DNA of 64,000 nt, from contig NZ_CP081297.1 in NCBI RefSeq assembly GCF_019711355.1, positions 1,736,001-1,800,000 of the forward strand, read 5' to 3'. This document shows positions 16,707 through 25,971 of the stretch, piece after piece. Both the position numbers and the translations under genes were made by a program. Source of the stretch: Qipengyuania psychrotolerans. Its GTDB lineage: Bacteria; Pseudomonadota; Alphaproteobacteria; Sphingomonadales; Sphingomonadaceae. Each line of letters begins with the position of its first letter. The first letter of the stretch is position 1. A model generated the notes under the pieces. It did not search any database. It saw only the letters and a program-made list of their open reading frames with translations, and was not told the origin of the DNA.

Positions 16707-17396
16707 GTGACCACTTCTCAAGATGCGATTTGCGCCCGTGACCTGCGCCTCACCCTCGGATCCACCGAAGCACCCGTAGAAATTCTCAAGGGGCTGGACC
16801 TGACCATCGCTCGCGGCGAGACTGTCGCGCTGCTTGGACCCTCGGGTTCGGGGAAGAGCTCGCTCATGGCAGTGCTGTCCGGTCTCGAACGCGCAACCAG
16901 TGGAACCTTAAGTGTCGCAGGCGAGGATTTCGCCGCATTGGATGAAGATTCACTGGCCCGTGCGCGGCGCGGTCGGATCGGCATCGTGCTTCAGGCCTTT
17001 CACCTTTTGCCGACGATGACCGCGCTTGAAAACGTGGCGACACCCATGGAACTGGCTGGGGCGACAGACGCGCAGCCGCGCGCACGCGCCGAACTGGAGG
17101 CGGTCGGACTGGGTCACCGTCTCGATCACTATCCGCAGCAGCTTTCTGGCGGTGAACAACAGCGTGTCGCAATCGCGCGCGCCATCGCTCCGCGCCCCGA
17201 CCTGATTTTCGCAGACGAACCGACGGGTAATCTTGATGCCGCTACCGGACACGAGATTGTGGAATTACTGTTCGAAAGGCGCGCGGAGACGGGCGCAACC
17301 TTGCTTGTCATCACTCACGATCCAGAACTTGCCAACCATTGCGAACGTGTCCTGACGTTGGGTGATGGCCAGATCGCGAGCGATACGAAAGCATGA
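16707..17396 (+). CDS. ABC transporter ATP-binding protein, YbbA type
   Basis: This 229-residue ATPase of the LolD/MacB/YbbA group has Walker [10 protein letters not shown], the Q-loop region VLQAFHLLP, signature LSGGEQQRV, Walker [13 protein letters not shown] and the His switch VITHD. The start is GTG at 16707, the only initiation codon that gives the family N-terminus without running into the divergent gene. It overlaps the permease start (ATGA). The pair probably acts on a lipophilic envelope substrate; this is unproven. Confidence 0.94.
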   Translation: MTTSQDAICARDLRLTLGSTEAPVEILKGLDLTIARGETVALLGPSGSGKSSLMAVLSGLERATSGTLSVAGEDFAALDEDSLARARRGRIGIVLQAFHLLPTMTALENVATPMELAGATDAQPRARAELEAVGLGHRLDHYPQQLSGGEQQRVAIARAIAPRPDLIFADEPTGNLDAATGHEIVELLFERRAETGATLLVITHDPELANHCERVLTLGDGQIASDTKA

Positions 17397-19900
17397 CTTG
17401 GGGCATGGCATGGCGGATCGCCCGGCGCGATCTGAATGCGCGCTTCAAGGGGCTGCGACTGCTGCTGGTATGCATTTTCCTGGGCACCGCAGCGCTGGCC
17501 GCAATCGGCACCTTGACGGCAGCGATCGAGCGCGAACTTGCCACGAATGGCCAGCAATTCCTCGGCGGCGATCTCCAGATCGAACTGTGGCAGCGCTCTC
17601 TGAACGATGACGAGCGTGCCGCGCTGGAAGAATTGGGGACAGTGTCCTCAGGCACCCGCTTGCAAGCCATGGCGCGCAAGGATGACATAGCCGCACCGGT
17701 TGAACTGAAGGCCGTAGACCAGCGATACCCGCTGTATGGGGCATTGGTTCTCGCAGGTGGCCGCGAAGCTGGTGCACCTAGCGGTAATGAAGCCTACATC
17801 GCTCCCGGCGCCGCCGACAGGCTCGGCGTAAAAGCAGGCGACAGCTTCCTGATCGGGACGGAAACCCTGCAGGTTGCGGGCGTCATCGAGGATGAACCCG
17901 ACCGCCTGGGCGAAGGCTTCCAGCTTGGCCCCACGATCATCGTCTCGGAAGACCTCCCCGCCCGGGCAGGCTTGCTCGCGCCCGGTTCCATGTACCAGAG
18001 CAAGACGCGCGTGGCTTTCGATACGCCTCGCGACCTTGAAGACACCGCAGAGAGCCTGAAAAGCCGTTTCCCGGAATCGGGATTCGACATCGACACAGCT
18101 GACCGCGCAGCGCCCGGCACTGATCGTTTCGTTGGCCGTATGAGCGAGTTTCTGACGCTGGTCGGCCTCGCCGCACTGGTCATCGCCGGTATCGGTATAG
18201 GCGGCGGTGTGTCCTCCTATCTCGACGCTCGCCGCCAGTCCGTCGCCACGCTCAAGATCCTCGGAGCGACAAGCCGCGATATCATGCGCATATATGCGAT
18301 GCAGATCTTCGCTGCCGCTGCGGCTGGCACCATCGCCGGACTGGCTGTGGGCGTTGCAGTTGTCCCGATCCTGGGCAAAGCGTTGGAAGGCTTGCTACCG
18401 GTCGATACCGGCTTCGTATTCGATCCCGGAGCTTTGCTGCTCGCCGCTGCCTATGGTTTTCTCGTCGCGCTCGTTTTTGCTGCCCCCCCACTCATGCGGG
18501 CACGCAACTTTCCGGCTATGGCGCTCATGCGGGCGCGCGTTGCGCCGCTGGCGCGCGACAAATCTGCGCTGCTGGTCGTTCTGGCCGGTCTGGCCGCTAT
18601 CGTCGGCCTGGCGCTTGTCACCGCAGATCAACCGCTTTTGTCGGGCGGTTTCCTGGCTGGCGCTGCCATTGTCCTCGGCCTGCTTGCGCTACTGGGATGG
18701 ACGATCCGTGCCATTGCCAAGTCGCTGCCCCGGCCAGCCAGCCCTATAGCCAGGGCTGCCTTGGCGAATATCTACCGTCCCGGTTCGAGCACGGGCGCGC
18801 TGGTCACAGCGCTCGGTTTCGGCCTCGCGGCGTTTGTGCTGCTGGCAGCCGTTCAAAGCGCTATCGACGGCAATATCGAGAAGCGCGTACCGGAACGCGC
18901 ACCCGACTATTTCGTCCTCGACGTTCCGCGTGAACAGGAAAGCGATTTTCACGCTCTGATCCGCGAAACCGATCCCGGTGCCGAAATCCGTACAGTCCCG
19001 GCGCTGCGCGGATCGGTGCTGGCTTTCGGCCCCGACGGTGACATGACGCGGACCTCCAGCCTCGAGGAAATTCCTGACGGGGCATGGGCCCTGCGCGGCG
19101 AACGCGGCCTTACCTATGCAGCCCAGCTTCCGCCCGGAAACAGCCTGACCGAAGGCGTCTGGTGGGGCCCGATGTACGAAGGCGAGCCCCAAGTTTCGGT
19201 CGACGAGGAATTCGCATCCGCCGCAGGTCTGGAAGTCGGCGATATGCTGACCTTCGGCGTGCTCGGTGTGGAAGTGACCGCGCGGATCGCCAACCTACGC
19301 CAAATCGACTGGGAGAGCATGGGTTTCAACTATGTCTTCGTTCTCAGCCCCAATGCCCTGCGCGATACCCCGCACAATCTGGCGGCGACAGTGGAGCTTA
19401 CCGAAGGGACACCCACCGGGCCGCTGCTTCAGGCATTGGTGCGCAATTTCCCGTCCAGTTCGGTGATCGAGGTTGGCGGCGTGCTGCAGCAGGCCCGTAC
19501 GATCCTCGAACAGGTCGGGCTTGCCACTCTGGCGGCGGCCAGCGTGGCGGTGCTTGCAGGCCTTGCCGTGCTCCTCGGCGCAATCGCAGCGGCGCGTGCC
19601 TCGCGTACCTATGATACGGTCGTGTTGCGAGTGTTGGGGGCCGATCGGCGTCAGATATTGGTCATGCAACTGATCGAATATGTTCTGTTGGCAGGTGCGC
19701 TGGCAATTGTGGCGCTGGGGCTTGGCAGCTTGACTGCCTGGCTGGTGATCACCCAACTCTTCGAGTTCGACTGGCTTCCAGACTGGGGCGAAATCTTTGC
19801 AGTGCTCGGCCTTGGGCTGGTCGTGGTTCTCACTTTTGCAGTGGGCGGCTCACTGCCACTGTTGCGGGCAAAGCCGGCGCAGGCTCTCAGGGCTTTGTAA
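17393..19900 (+). CDS. FtsX-like ABC transporter permease, YbbP type
   Basis: This 835-residue permease has one N-terminal helix, a large periplasmic domain, two FtsX-type helical bundles (about residues 250-380 and 720-830) and further helices in the middle, ending LPLLRAKPAQALRAL. This architecture matches YbbP and other type VII (MacB-like) ABC permeases. The start overlaps the ATPase stop by 4 bases. Partnering with the TesA-like lipoprotein is inferred from the conserved neighbourhood. Confidence 0.94.
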   Translation: MTWGMAWRIARRDLNARFKGLRLLLVCIFLGTAALAAIGTLTAAIERELATNGQQFLGGDLQIELWQRSLNDDERAALEELGTVSSGTRLQAMARKDDIAAPVELKAVDQRYPLYGALVLAGGREAGAPSGNEAYIAPGAADRLGVKAGDSFLIGTETLQVAGVIEDEPDRLGEGFQLGPTIIVSEDLPARAGLLAPGSMYQSKTRVAFDTPRDLEDTAESLKSRFPESGFDIDTADRAAPGTDRFVGRMSEFLTLVGLAALVIAGIGIGGGVSSYLDARRQSVATLKILGATSRDIMRIYAMQIFAAAAAGTIAGLAVGVAVVPILGKALEGLLPVDTGFVFDPGALLLAAAYGFLVALVFAAPPLMRARNFPAMALMRARVAPLARDKSALLVVLAGLAAIVGLALVTADQPLLSGGFLAGAAIVLGLLALLGWTIRAIAKSLPRPASPIARAALANIYRPGSSTGALVTALGFGLAAFVLLAAVQSAIDGNIEKRVPERAPDYFVLDVPREQESDFHALIRETDPGAEIRTVPALRGSVLAFGPDGDMTRTSSLEEIPDGAWALRGERGLTYAAQLPPGNSLTEGVWWGPMYEGEPQVSVDEEFASAAGLEVGDMLTFGVLGVEVTARIANLRQIDWESMGFNYVFVLSPNALRDTPHNLAATVELTEGTPTGPLLQALVRNFPSSSVIEVGGVLQQARTILEQVGLATLAAASVAVLAGLAVLLGAIAAARASRTYDTVVLRVLGADRRQILVMQLIEYVLLAGALAIVALGLGSLTAWLVITQLFEFDWLPDWGEIFAVLGLGLVVVLTFAVGGSLPLLRAKPAQALRAL

Positions 19901-19910
19901 CCAAAACAAA

Positions 19911-19936
19911 AAAGACCCCGCCCGAAGGCAGGGTCT
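19911..19936 (-). terminator. Hairpin with T-tract on the minus strand
   Basis: AGACCC and GGGTCT plus GCC/GGC form a stem of nine pairs with one mismatch and a 4-base loop. On the minus strand it is followed by TTTTTTGTTTT. It points away from the TonB receptor, about 200 bases beyond that gene's own terminator. Confidence 0.65.
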
Positions 19937-20132
19937 GAAAGGCAGAGCTTGGAACATATCCGAGCCCTTCGGGTCGCAAGGCCGTTATACACCAATCACT
20001 GTTACAATTCGGCGTAGCCCATGGGTCTGTCCCGAAATGGGAAAGAACACTGTTCATTCTCTGACGGGCCTCAGCCCATGGGGCTGCCGCACGGCCGAGC
20101 ATTGACGGTTATTCGTCATTCCGCAGCACAAG

Positions 20133-20155
20133 AAAAAGGGGGCCGCAAAGCCCCC
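20133..20155 (-). terminator. Terminator of the TonB receptor gene
   Basis: GGGGGC and GCCCCC form a 6-bp GC stem with a 6-base loop, followed on the minus strand by TTTTT, 28 bases beyond the stop codon. Confidence 0.8.
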
Positions 20156-20182
20156 TCTCCCCTATCCATTGATCGTCGAAGA

Positions 20183-22813
20183 TCAGAACTTGTATTTCAC
20201 CGCAGCGCCGTAGGTGCGCGGCTGGTTCGGATAGCCCGAGATCGAACCTGACTGTGCAACGGAATCGAAGATCGTGGTTATGTAGCGATCGTCGAGAAGG
20301 TTGCGGCCCCAGATCGTGAGCTCGAGGCCCATGTCCATGGCGTAGGTCAGGCTGGCCGACAGCTCGTTCACTTCGCGGCGGAACGGACGAGCCGCTGCAA
20401 AAGCAGCTTCCTGACCACCGGCGTTGAAGCCCGGAAGACCGTCTGCGACCTGCACCGGTGCTTCATAGTAGAAGTTGGTGGCGAAGATCACACGGTCGCC
20501 CGCGTCGTTCACTTCCTTGTCGTACATCATGCCGAGGGCTGCCGAGAGCTGCGAGATACCCGCGACCGGACGACCCGAAAGGTCACCGATCGAACTGTTC
20601 GGGAATTCTATATACTCAGGATCAAGGAAGGTGAATGCGGCCGTGAAGGTCAGGTCGCGGGTCGGACGAACATTACCGTCGAATTCGACGCCAAATGTTT
20701 CCTGCAGACCAGCATTGGCCAGCGCAAAGCCGGTTCCGGTAAAGATGTTCGACTGGAAGCCGTCGATGCTCTGCTTGAAGAACGTCAGGTTGGCCGAAGC
20801 GTATTCCCAGTTACCCTTAATGCCGAGTTCGACCACTTCGGTTTCTTCCGGACCTGCGAAACGCGAACCAGTGCCCAGGTTGTTCGGGTTGATTCCCGCA
20901 CCGATGATTGCCGGAAGATCGCTCACCAGCGGACGGCTGTCGCGCGAGAGGTTGAACGAGCTTGCCTTGAAGCCGGTCGCATAGCTCACATACATATTGA
21001 GCGAAGGCGAAACATCATAGGCGAGACGTGCTGTGTAGCTCCAGTCGTCATCCTGTGTCGAACCGTCTTCGATGACGTTCGGCACGTTGAGGAACGGCGG
21101 CAGGAACTGAAGCGGCTGAAGCGGGATGAACGGGTTGCCACCGACGTTGAGCGGGCTCGGGTTGGTCGCCGCATCGGTCGGAGACAAGGTCGAGTTGAAG
21201 TCCGCAATCGCCCCGGCAGTGACCGGATCGACGCCTGCACCTACGAGCTGCGCGAAGATTGCCGTGCGGCCCGATGCGATCAGGTCGATGCCCGAGAAAA
21301 CGTCGCTCGAAACCACGTTGGTCGTGATTTCCTTGCTGTCATCGGTGTAGTTGGCACCCAGCGTCAGCACGAGGCCGTCAAAGATCTCGAAATCGAGCTG
21401 ACCGAAGATCGAGATCGCTTCGTTGTCGAGCGTGTAATCTTCCGCAAGGCCTTGGCCTGCTGCGAAAAACTGACCTGCGAAGTTCTGGCCATTCAGCGCA
21501 GAAAGCGGTGCTTCGATCGCCTGGACCGCGAAATCGTTCGGCGGGCTGGTGATCGGGCCACCAATCAGGATGTTGGCATATTCGCGGAAGTCTTCGCCGA
21601 ACGTCAGGCTGTTCTGCTGTTCGATGCTTTCGTTGAAGTAGAATGCACCCACGAGGAAGCCGATGCGGTCACCGATTTCCCCGGAGAGGCGAAGTTCCTG
21701 AGTGAAGGTCTCAAGACCCACGTCGGCAAAGTTGCTGCCAATCAGGTCGGCGGTGGTGAAATCGGAATCCTGGTCGGTAACCGCATCACTTTCGCGATAT
21801 GCAGTGATCGATGTCAGCGTGAGATTGCCAATGTCGTAGTCGATCTGAGCTGAAATGCCCTTGTTTTCGATCTCGTTGCTGGAATCGAAATTGGTGCTGA
21901 CGATATCGGCAAACGGATCGTTTGCATCGCTAACCTGTCCGCCAAGCGCGAAGACGGCCTGTGTCGCACCGCTCTGCTGGAGGTTGATAACGCCGCAGCA
22001 GTTTTCGTCGATCTTGTCGTAGTCCGCAATGATGCGGACCTTGAGCGCATCGGCATTGTCGAACAACAGCTGTCCGCGAGCGAACCAGCGGTCACGGCTG
22101 TTGACGTCATTGCCCGTGCCGATGTCGGTCAGGTAACCATCGCGCTTGTTGATGCCGCCAGCAACGCTGAAAGCAAAGTTTTCAGACAGCGGGCCGGTGA
22201 CATAACCCTTGCCGACGATGGCGTTGTAGTTGCCGTAGCTGACTTCGACGGCGCCGCCGAGGTCGAACTGCGGCTCCTTGGTGACGATCGAAATGACGCC
22301 GGCGCTGGCGTTCTTGCCGAACAGTGTCGACTGCGGGCCGCGCAGGACTTCGATGCGCTGAACGTCGGGAAGATCGGTGATCTGCGAAGCGGTACGGCTG
22401 CGATAGACGCCGTCGACGAACACGCCGACCGAAGGCTCGATACCCGCATTGTTGGCACCGTTGCCGAAACCGCGGATCAGGAAGTTGGTGTTAGCCGAGC
22501 TTTGCAGCTGGTTGACGCGAAGCGAAGGCACCTGCGTCTGGAGATCCTTGAGATCGCGGATCTGTGCGCGGTCGAGAGTCTCAGCCGTGGTCACGCTGAC
22601 GGCAACCGGAATCTCCTGCAGCGTCTGCTGACGCTTGGTCGCCGTGACGATGATGACATTGCCCATCTCGGCTTCTTCTTCGAGCGCGGCATCTTCGTCC
22701 GCATCTACATCAGAATCCTGGGCAACGGCCACGCCGGGCAGTGCGAGCGCTGCGGCGCCGGCAAGCAGGGTGGTACGAACGGCCGCATTGCGACCGGTAC
22801 GACTGAAGTTCAT
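20183..22813 (-). CDS. TonB-dependent outer-membrane receptor
   Basis: This 876-residue protein has a signal peptide (TTLLAGAAALALPGVAVAQ), an acidic spacer, a TonB-box-like IIVTATKR segment, a plug domain (IPVAVSVTTAETL, then VLRGPQSTLFGKNASAGVISIVT) and a 22-strand-type barrel ending in an aromatic residue (YKF). Receptors of this type in sphingomonads import siderophores, oligosaccharides or other large substrates; the ligand is not evident. Start: ATG at 22813 with GAGAGG upstream. Monocistronic, divergent from typA across a palindrome-rich region. Confidence 0.95.
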   Translation of the reverse strand: MNFSRTGRNAAVRTTLLAGAAALALPGVAVAQDSDVDADEDAALEEEAEMGNVIIVTATKRQQTLQEIPVAVSVTTAETLDRAQIRDLKDLQTQVPSLRVNQLQSSANTNFLIRGFGNGANNAGIEPSVGVFVDGVYRSRTASQITDLPDVQRIEVLRGPQSTLFGKNASAGVISIVTKEPQFDLGGAVEVSYGNYNAIVGKGYVTGPLSENFAFSVAGGINKRDGYLTDIGTGNDVNSRDRWFARGQLLFDNADALKVRIIADYDKIDENCCGVINLQQSGATQAVFALGGQVSDANDPFADIVSTNFDSSNEIENKGISAQIDYDIGNLTLTSITAYRESDAVTDQDSDFTTADLIGSNFADVGLETFTQELRLSGEIGDRIGFLVGAFYFNESIEQQNSLTFGEDFREYANILIGGPITSPPNDFAVQAIEAPLSALNGQNFAGQFFAAGQGLAEDYTLDNEAISIFGQLDFEIFDGLVLTLGANYTDDSKEITTNVVSSDVFSGIDLIASGRTAIFAQLVGAGVDPVTAGAIADFNSTLSPTDAATNPSPLNVGGNPFIPLQPLQFLPPFLNVPNVIEDGSTQDDDWSYTARLAYDVSPSLNMYVSYATGFKASSFNLSRDSRPLVSDLPAIIGAGINPNNLGTGSRFAGPEETEVVELGIKGNWEYASANLTFFKQSIDGFQSNIFTGTGFALANAGLQETFGVEFDGNVRPTRDLTFTAAFTFLDPEYIEFPNSSIGDLSGRPVAGISQLSAALGMMYDKEVNDAGDRVIFATNFYYEAPVQVADGLPGFNAGGQEAAFAAARPFRREVNELSASLTYAMDMGLELTIWGRNLLDDRYITTIFDSVAQSGSISGYPNQPRTYGAAVKYKF

Positions 22814-22878
22814 AGATTTACCTCTCTCAAAACCGTATTTTGGTCCGCCGCGCGGTCCCCAAAAACACGCAAGCAGGG

Positions 22879-22945
22879 GGGCAATTATTGCCCAGCGCCT
22901 TTTCTCACAAGTATTTAGACCGTTATACCCGTCGCGAAGGGTATA
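22879..22945. promoter_or_regulatory. Palindromes in the divergent TonB receptor/typA region
   Basis: GGGCAATTATTGCCC (22879-22893) is a 15-base inverted repeat. TATACCC and GGGTATA (22924-22930, 22939-22945) form a second one with an 8-base spacer. Both lie 65-130 bases upstream of the receptor start and are candidate operators. Confidence 0.4.
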
Positions 22946-23069
22946 GTGTGACTTTCGCGTAACACCCTTCAAAGCTTGCCGCATTGCACCATCTCGGCTA
23001 GGGGCGCGCACAACTTAGGCAGGGCCGAATCTTGGCCCGCCACCCCGATACCCTTACGAAAGCAAAATC

Positions 23070-24890
23070 ATGTCCCGCGACCTCCGCAACGTGGCGATCA
23101 TCGCCCACGTCGACCACGGCAAAACCACACTTGTGGACCAGCTCTTCCGTCAATCTGGCACGTACCGCGAAAATCAGCGGATCGAAGAGCGTGCGATGGA
23201 TTCCAACGATCTCGAAAAAGAACGTGGGATCACCATTCTCGCCAAGTGCACCAGCGTCGAGTGGAACGGCACGCGCATCAACATCGTCGACACTCCGGGT
23301 CACGCCGACTTCGGCGCCGAAGTCGAACGGATCCTCAGCATGGTCGACGGCGTAATTTTGCTGGTCGATTCTGCCGAAGGCCCGATGCCGCAGACCAAGT
23401 TCGTTACCGGCAAGGCCCTTGGCCTCGGCCTGCGCCCCATCGTCGTCGTCAACAAGATCGACCGCAGCGACGCGCGTCCGCAGGAAGTGCTCGACGAAGT
23501 CTTCGACCTGTTCGCCAACCTGGATGCAGATGACGACCAGCTCGAATTTCCGTCGCTCTGGGCCTCGGGCCGTGATGGCTATGCCAGCGAAGATGAAAAC
23601 GCGCGCTCGGGCAATCTCGATGCGCTGTTCAAGCTGATCGTCGACCATGTACCGGCACCCGGCCTCGACACTGAAGCGCCGTTCAGCTTCCTTGCAACGC
23701 TGCTTGACCGCGACAACTTCATGGGGCGCGTGCTCACCGGCCGCGTTCAGTCGGGCAAGATCAATTTGAACGATCCGATCCATGCGCTCGACGGTGACGG
23801 CAATGTCGTCGAAGTGGGCCGCGCTACCAAGCTTATGTCATTCGACGGCCTCGACCGCGTGCCAGTCGAAAACGCACAGGCAGGCGATATCATTGCGATT
23901 GCGGGCCTCGAAAAGGCGACCGTGTCCAACACCATCGCCGACCCGAGTGTAAAGGAAGCGATCGAGGCCCAGCCTATCGATCCGCCGACCCTCGCAATGC
24001 GCTTTGCCGTCAACGACAGCCCGCTGGCTGGCCGTGAAGGCAGCAAGGTCACTAGCCGAATGATCCGCGACCGCCTCTACCGCGAAGCTGAAACCAACGT
24101 CGCCATTCGCATCACTGAAAGCGAAGACAAGGACAGCTTCGAGGTTGCCGGGCGCGGCGAATTGCAGCTTGGCGTCCTTATCGAAACGATGCGCCGCGAA
24201 GGCTTCGAGCTGGGCATCAGCCGCCCCCGCGTGCTGTTCCGTGAAGAAAACGGCCAGCGCATGGAGCCGTTCGAAACGGTGGTCATCGACGTTGATGATG
24301 AGCACTCCGGCACGGTCGTCGAGAAAATGCAGCGCCGTAAGGCCGAATTGACCGAAATGCGTCCTTCGGGCCAGGGCAAGACCCGCATCACCTTCTCGGC
24401 GCCCTCGCGCGGCCTGATCGGTTATCACGGTGAATTCCTGTCCGACACGCGCGGCACAGGCATTATGAACCGTATCTATGAAAAGTACGACACCTACCGC
24501 GGCAAGATCGAAGGCCGCCAGAACGGCGTGCTGATTTCGATGGTTGCAGGTGAAGCAGTGCCGTACGCGCTCAACATGCTGGAAGAGCGCGGCGAGCTGT
24601 TCATCGGTGGCGGCGCGAAAATCTACGAAGGCATCATCATTGGCGAAAATGCCAAGCCGGCTGACCTTGAAGTCAACCCGATGAAGTCGAAGCAGCTGAC
24701 CAACTTCCGCTCGACCGGCAAGGACGATTCCATCCGTTTGACGCCGCCGCGCGTCATGACGCTGGAGCAGGCCATCGCTTATATCGATGACGATGAGATG
24801 GTTGAAGTGACGCCCGAGAGCATTCGCCTGCGCAAGGCAATCCTCGATCCGCACGAACGCAAGCGTCACTCGCGCAAAATGGGCGACTGA
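23070..24890 (+). CDS. typA: Ribosome-associated translational GTPase TypA/BipA
   Basis: TypA is an EF-G-like GTPase involved in ribosome assembly and stress adaptation. The 606-residue protein has G1 AHVDHGKTT, the switch-I region ERGITI, G3 DTPGHADFG and G4 NKIDR. EF-G domain III/V-like segments follow, then the TypA-specific C-terminal domain ([20 protein letters not shown]). The ATG at 23070 matches the family start [16 protein letters not shown]. It is followed by a strong terminator. Confidence 0.97.
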   Translation: MSRDLRNVAIIAHVDHGKTTLVDQLFRQSGTYRENQRIEERAMDSNDLEKERGITILAKCTSVEWNGTRINIVDTPGHADFGAEVERILSMVDGVILLVDSAEGPMPQTKFVTGKALGLGLRPIVVVNKIDRSDARPQEVLDEVFDLFANLDADDDQLEFPSLWASGRDGYASEDENARSGNLDALFKLIVDHVPAPGLDTEAPFSFLATLLDRDNFMGRVLTGRVQSGKINLNDPIHALDGDGNVVEVGRATKLMSFDGLDRVPVENAQAGDIIAIAGLEKATVSNTIADPSVKEAIEAQPIDPPTLAMRFAVNDSPLAGREGSKVTSRMIRDRLYREAETNVAIRITESEDKDSFEVAGRGELQLGVLIETMRREGFELGISRPRVLFREENGQRMEPFETVVIDVDDEHSGTVVEKMQRRKAELTEMRPSGQGKTRITFSAPSRGLIGYHGEFLSDTRGTGIMNRIYEKYDTYRGKIEGRQNGVLISMVAGEAVPYALNMLEERGELFIGGGAKIYEGIIIGENAKPADLEVNPMKSKQLTNFRSTGKDDSIRLTPPRVMTLEQAIAYIDDDEMVEVTPESIRLRKAILDPHERKRHSRKMGD

Positions 24891-24896
24891 TCATAC

Positions 24897-24936
24897 GAAA
24901 AGGGCCGCTCCTTCCGGAGCGGCCCTTTCTTCTTTC
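24897..24936. terminator. Bidirectional terminator between typA and the barrel gene
   Basis: AGGGCCGCTCC and GGAGCGGCCCT form a perfect 11-bp stem with a TTCC loop. It is flanked by AAAA on the left and TTCTTCTTTC on the right, so it can serve both convergent genes. Confidence 0.93.
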
Positions 24937-24951
24937 AGGCAGTTGCGCTTC

Positions 24952-25794
24952 TTAGAAGCGGTAGCCGACCGTCGCGCGGATCGAGTGCTTGTCGAAGTTA
25001 CCGGCGTTGGATTTGAGGTTGGTGCCGCCGTTTGTGAGAATAAACGGGTTCGTATCACCAGCCGTACCCTGGCCGACTGCGACATAGGCATCATCGTCGT
25101 CATAGCTGGAATAGAGATATTCCACGCCGAAGGTGAGGCCTCCGGCAACCATGACTTCGGCACCGCCGCCGAACTGCGCACCGAACTGCCAGTCGTCGCC
25201 GTCAACGACATCAAAGCTGTTCACGCCATTGGTCGTGATGAATTCGTGATCGATCTGTCCATATGCGAAACCGCCGGTGGCATAAATGAGGCCACGGCCA
25301 TCGCCAGGCGAGGATCCGATCCGGCCACGAACGGCAATTGATTTGTCGAGTTCGCGGGCAAAGGTATAGCTTGCAGGAGTTGTGCTGAAGCCGGACGTGT
25401 AATCGACCGCTTTGCTCATTTCGCCTTCGACGAGGAAACCTGCAACCAGGGCCGAGTCGTTCACGCGTGTGTCATAGCCAAGGCGAACCGAGTAACCGAA
25501 CCCGCTCTCATCATCCCGGCAACCGTCGGCAAATTCACGACCGTTTGCGCTGCCGTCACAGAAGCCGTTGCTGAATGCGTCCGCACCAGTCACCGTGCGA
25601 ACGTTATTGTTGAAGTTGCCGTCGAAATCGCCATCGAAAACCAGACGATCATCGCGCGCACCGTCGACGAATTCACCGCCAAAAGCGCCGCCAATATAGA
25701 AACCGTCATAGGTTCCGGCTGCATTATCTTGCGCAAATACAGGCGCAGCAAATAGAGCGGCAGAACCCGCGAGGAGGGTGGTAAAATTTTTCAT
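24952..25794 (-). CDS. Outer-membrane beta-barrel protein (OmpA/Omp25-like)
   Basis: This 280-residue protein has a signal peptide (LLAGSAALFAAPVFAQ) and then DGFYIGGAFGGEF, the usual opening of small alphaproteobacterial barrels. Alternating hydrophobic strands follow, and it ends with RATVGYRF, a C-terminal aromatic recognised by the BAM machine. A Cys-containing extracellular loop (FCDGSANGREFADGC) is unusual and could form a disulphide. Start: ATG at 25794. Structural or porin-like role inferred. Confidence 0.88.
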   Translation of the reverse strand: MKNFTTLLAGSAALFAAPVFAQDNAAGTYDGFYIGGAFGGEFVDGARDDRLVFDGDFDGNFNNNVRTVTGADAFSNGFCDGSANGREFADGCRDDESGFGYSVRLGYDTRVNDSALVAGFLVEGEMSKAVDYTSGFSTTPASYTFARELDKSIAVRGRIGSSPGDGRGLIYATGGFAYGQIDHEFITTNGVNSFDVVDGDDWQFGAQFGGGAEVMVAGGLTFGVEYLYSSYDDDDAYVAVGQGTAGDTNPFILTNGGTNLKSNAGNFDKHSIRATVGYRF

Positions 25795-25971
25795 ACTTAG
25801 GACCCATTTTAATAAAACGATGATTTGGAACGTAGGTGTTATATGCCTGTTCCCGGACATAAGCCGGAACGGCCAAAAATACAGTTGTTTAGCTGTTTCC
25901 CCCAAAGTTTGTCGCTTTTATGCAACACAGCTCGGTGGCCAGACCCAGACGCATTTGTTACCTGCCCACCC

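Larger units (their letters stand above)
19901..20182. other. Intergenic stretch with two minus-strand terminators
   Basis: No open frame is convincing in this 282-base gap between the ABC permease and the TonB receptor. It contains two hairpins oriented as minus-strand terminators (listed separately) about 200 bases apart. Between them the palindrome CCCATGGG occurs twice, near 20018 and 20082, in arms that could fold into one long imperfect stem. I see no tRNA pattern. Confidence 0.5.

Noticed and set aside
20157..20182. Possible tRNA near the TonB receptor 3' end
   Set aside because: I could not form an acceptor stem with a T-arm and anticodon arm on either strand.
25795..25971. Shared GGGGGAAACAG in the leaders of the barrel gene and of the pspC operon
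   Set aside because: An 11-base match in two leaders without symmetry or supporting context may be chance; not called as a motif.
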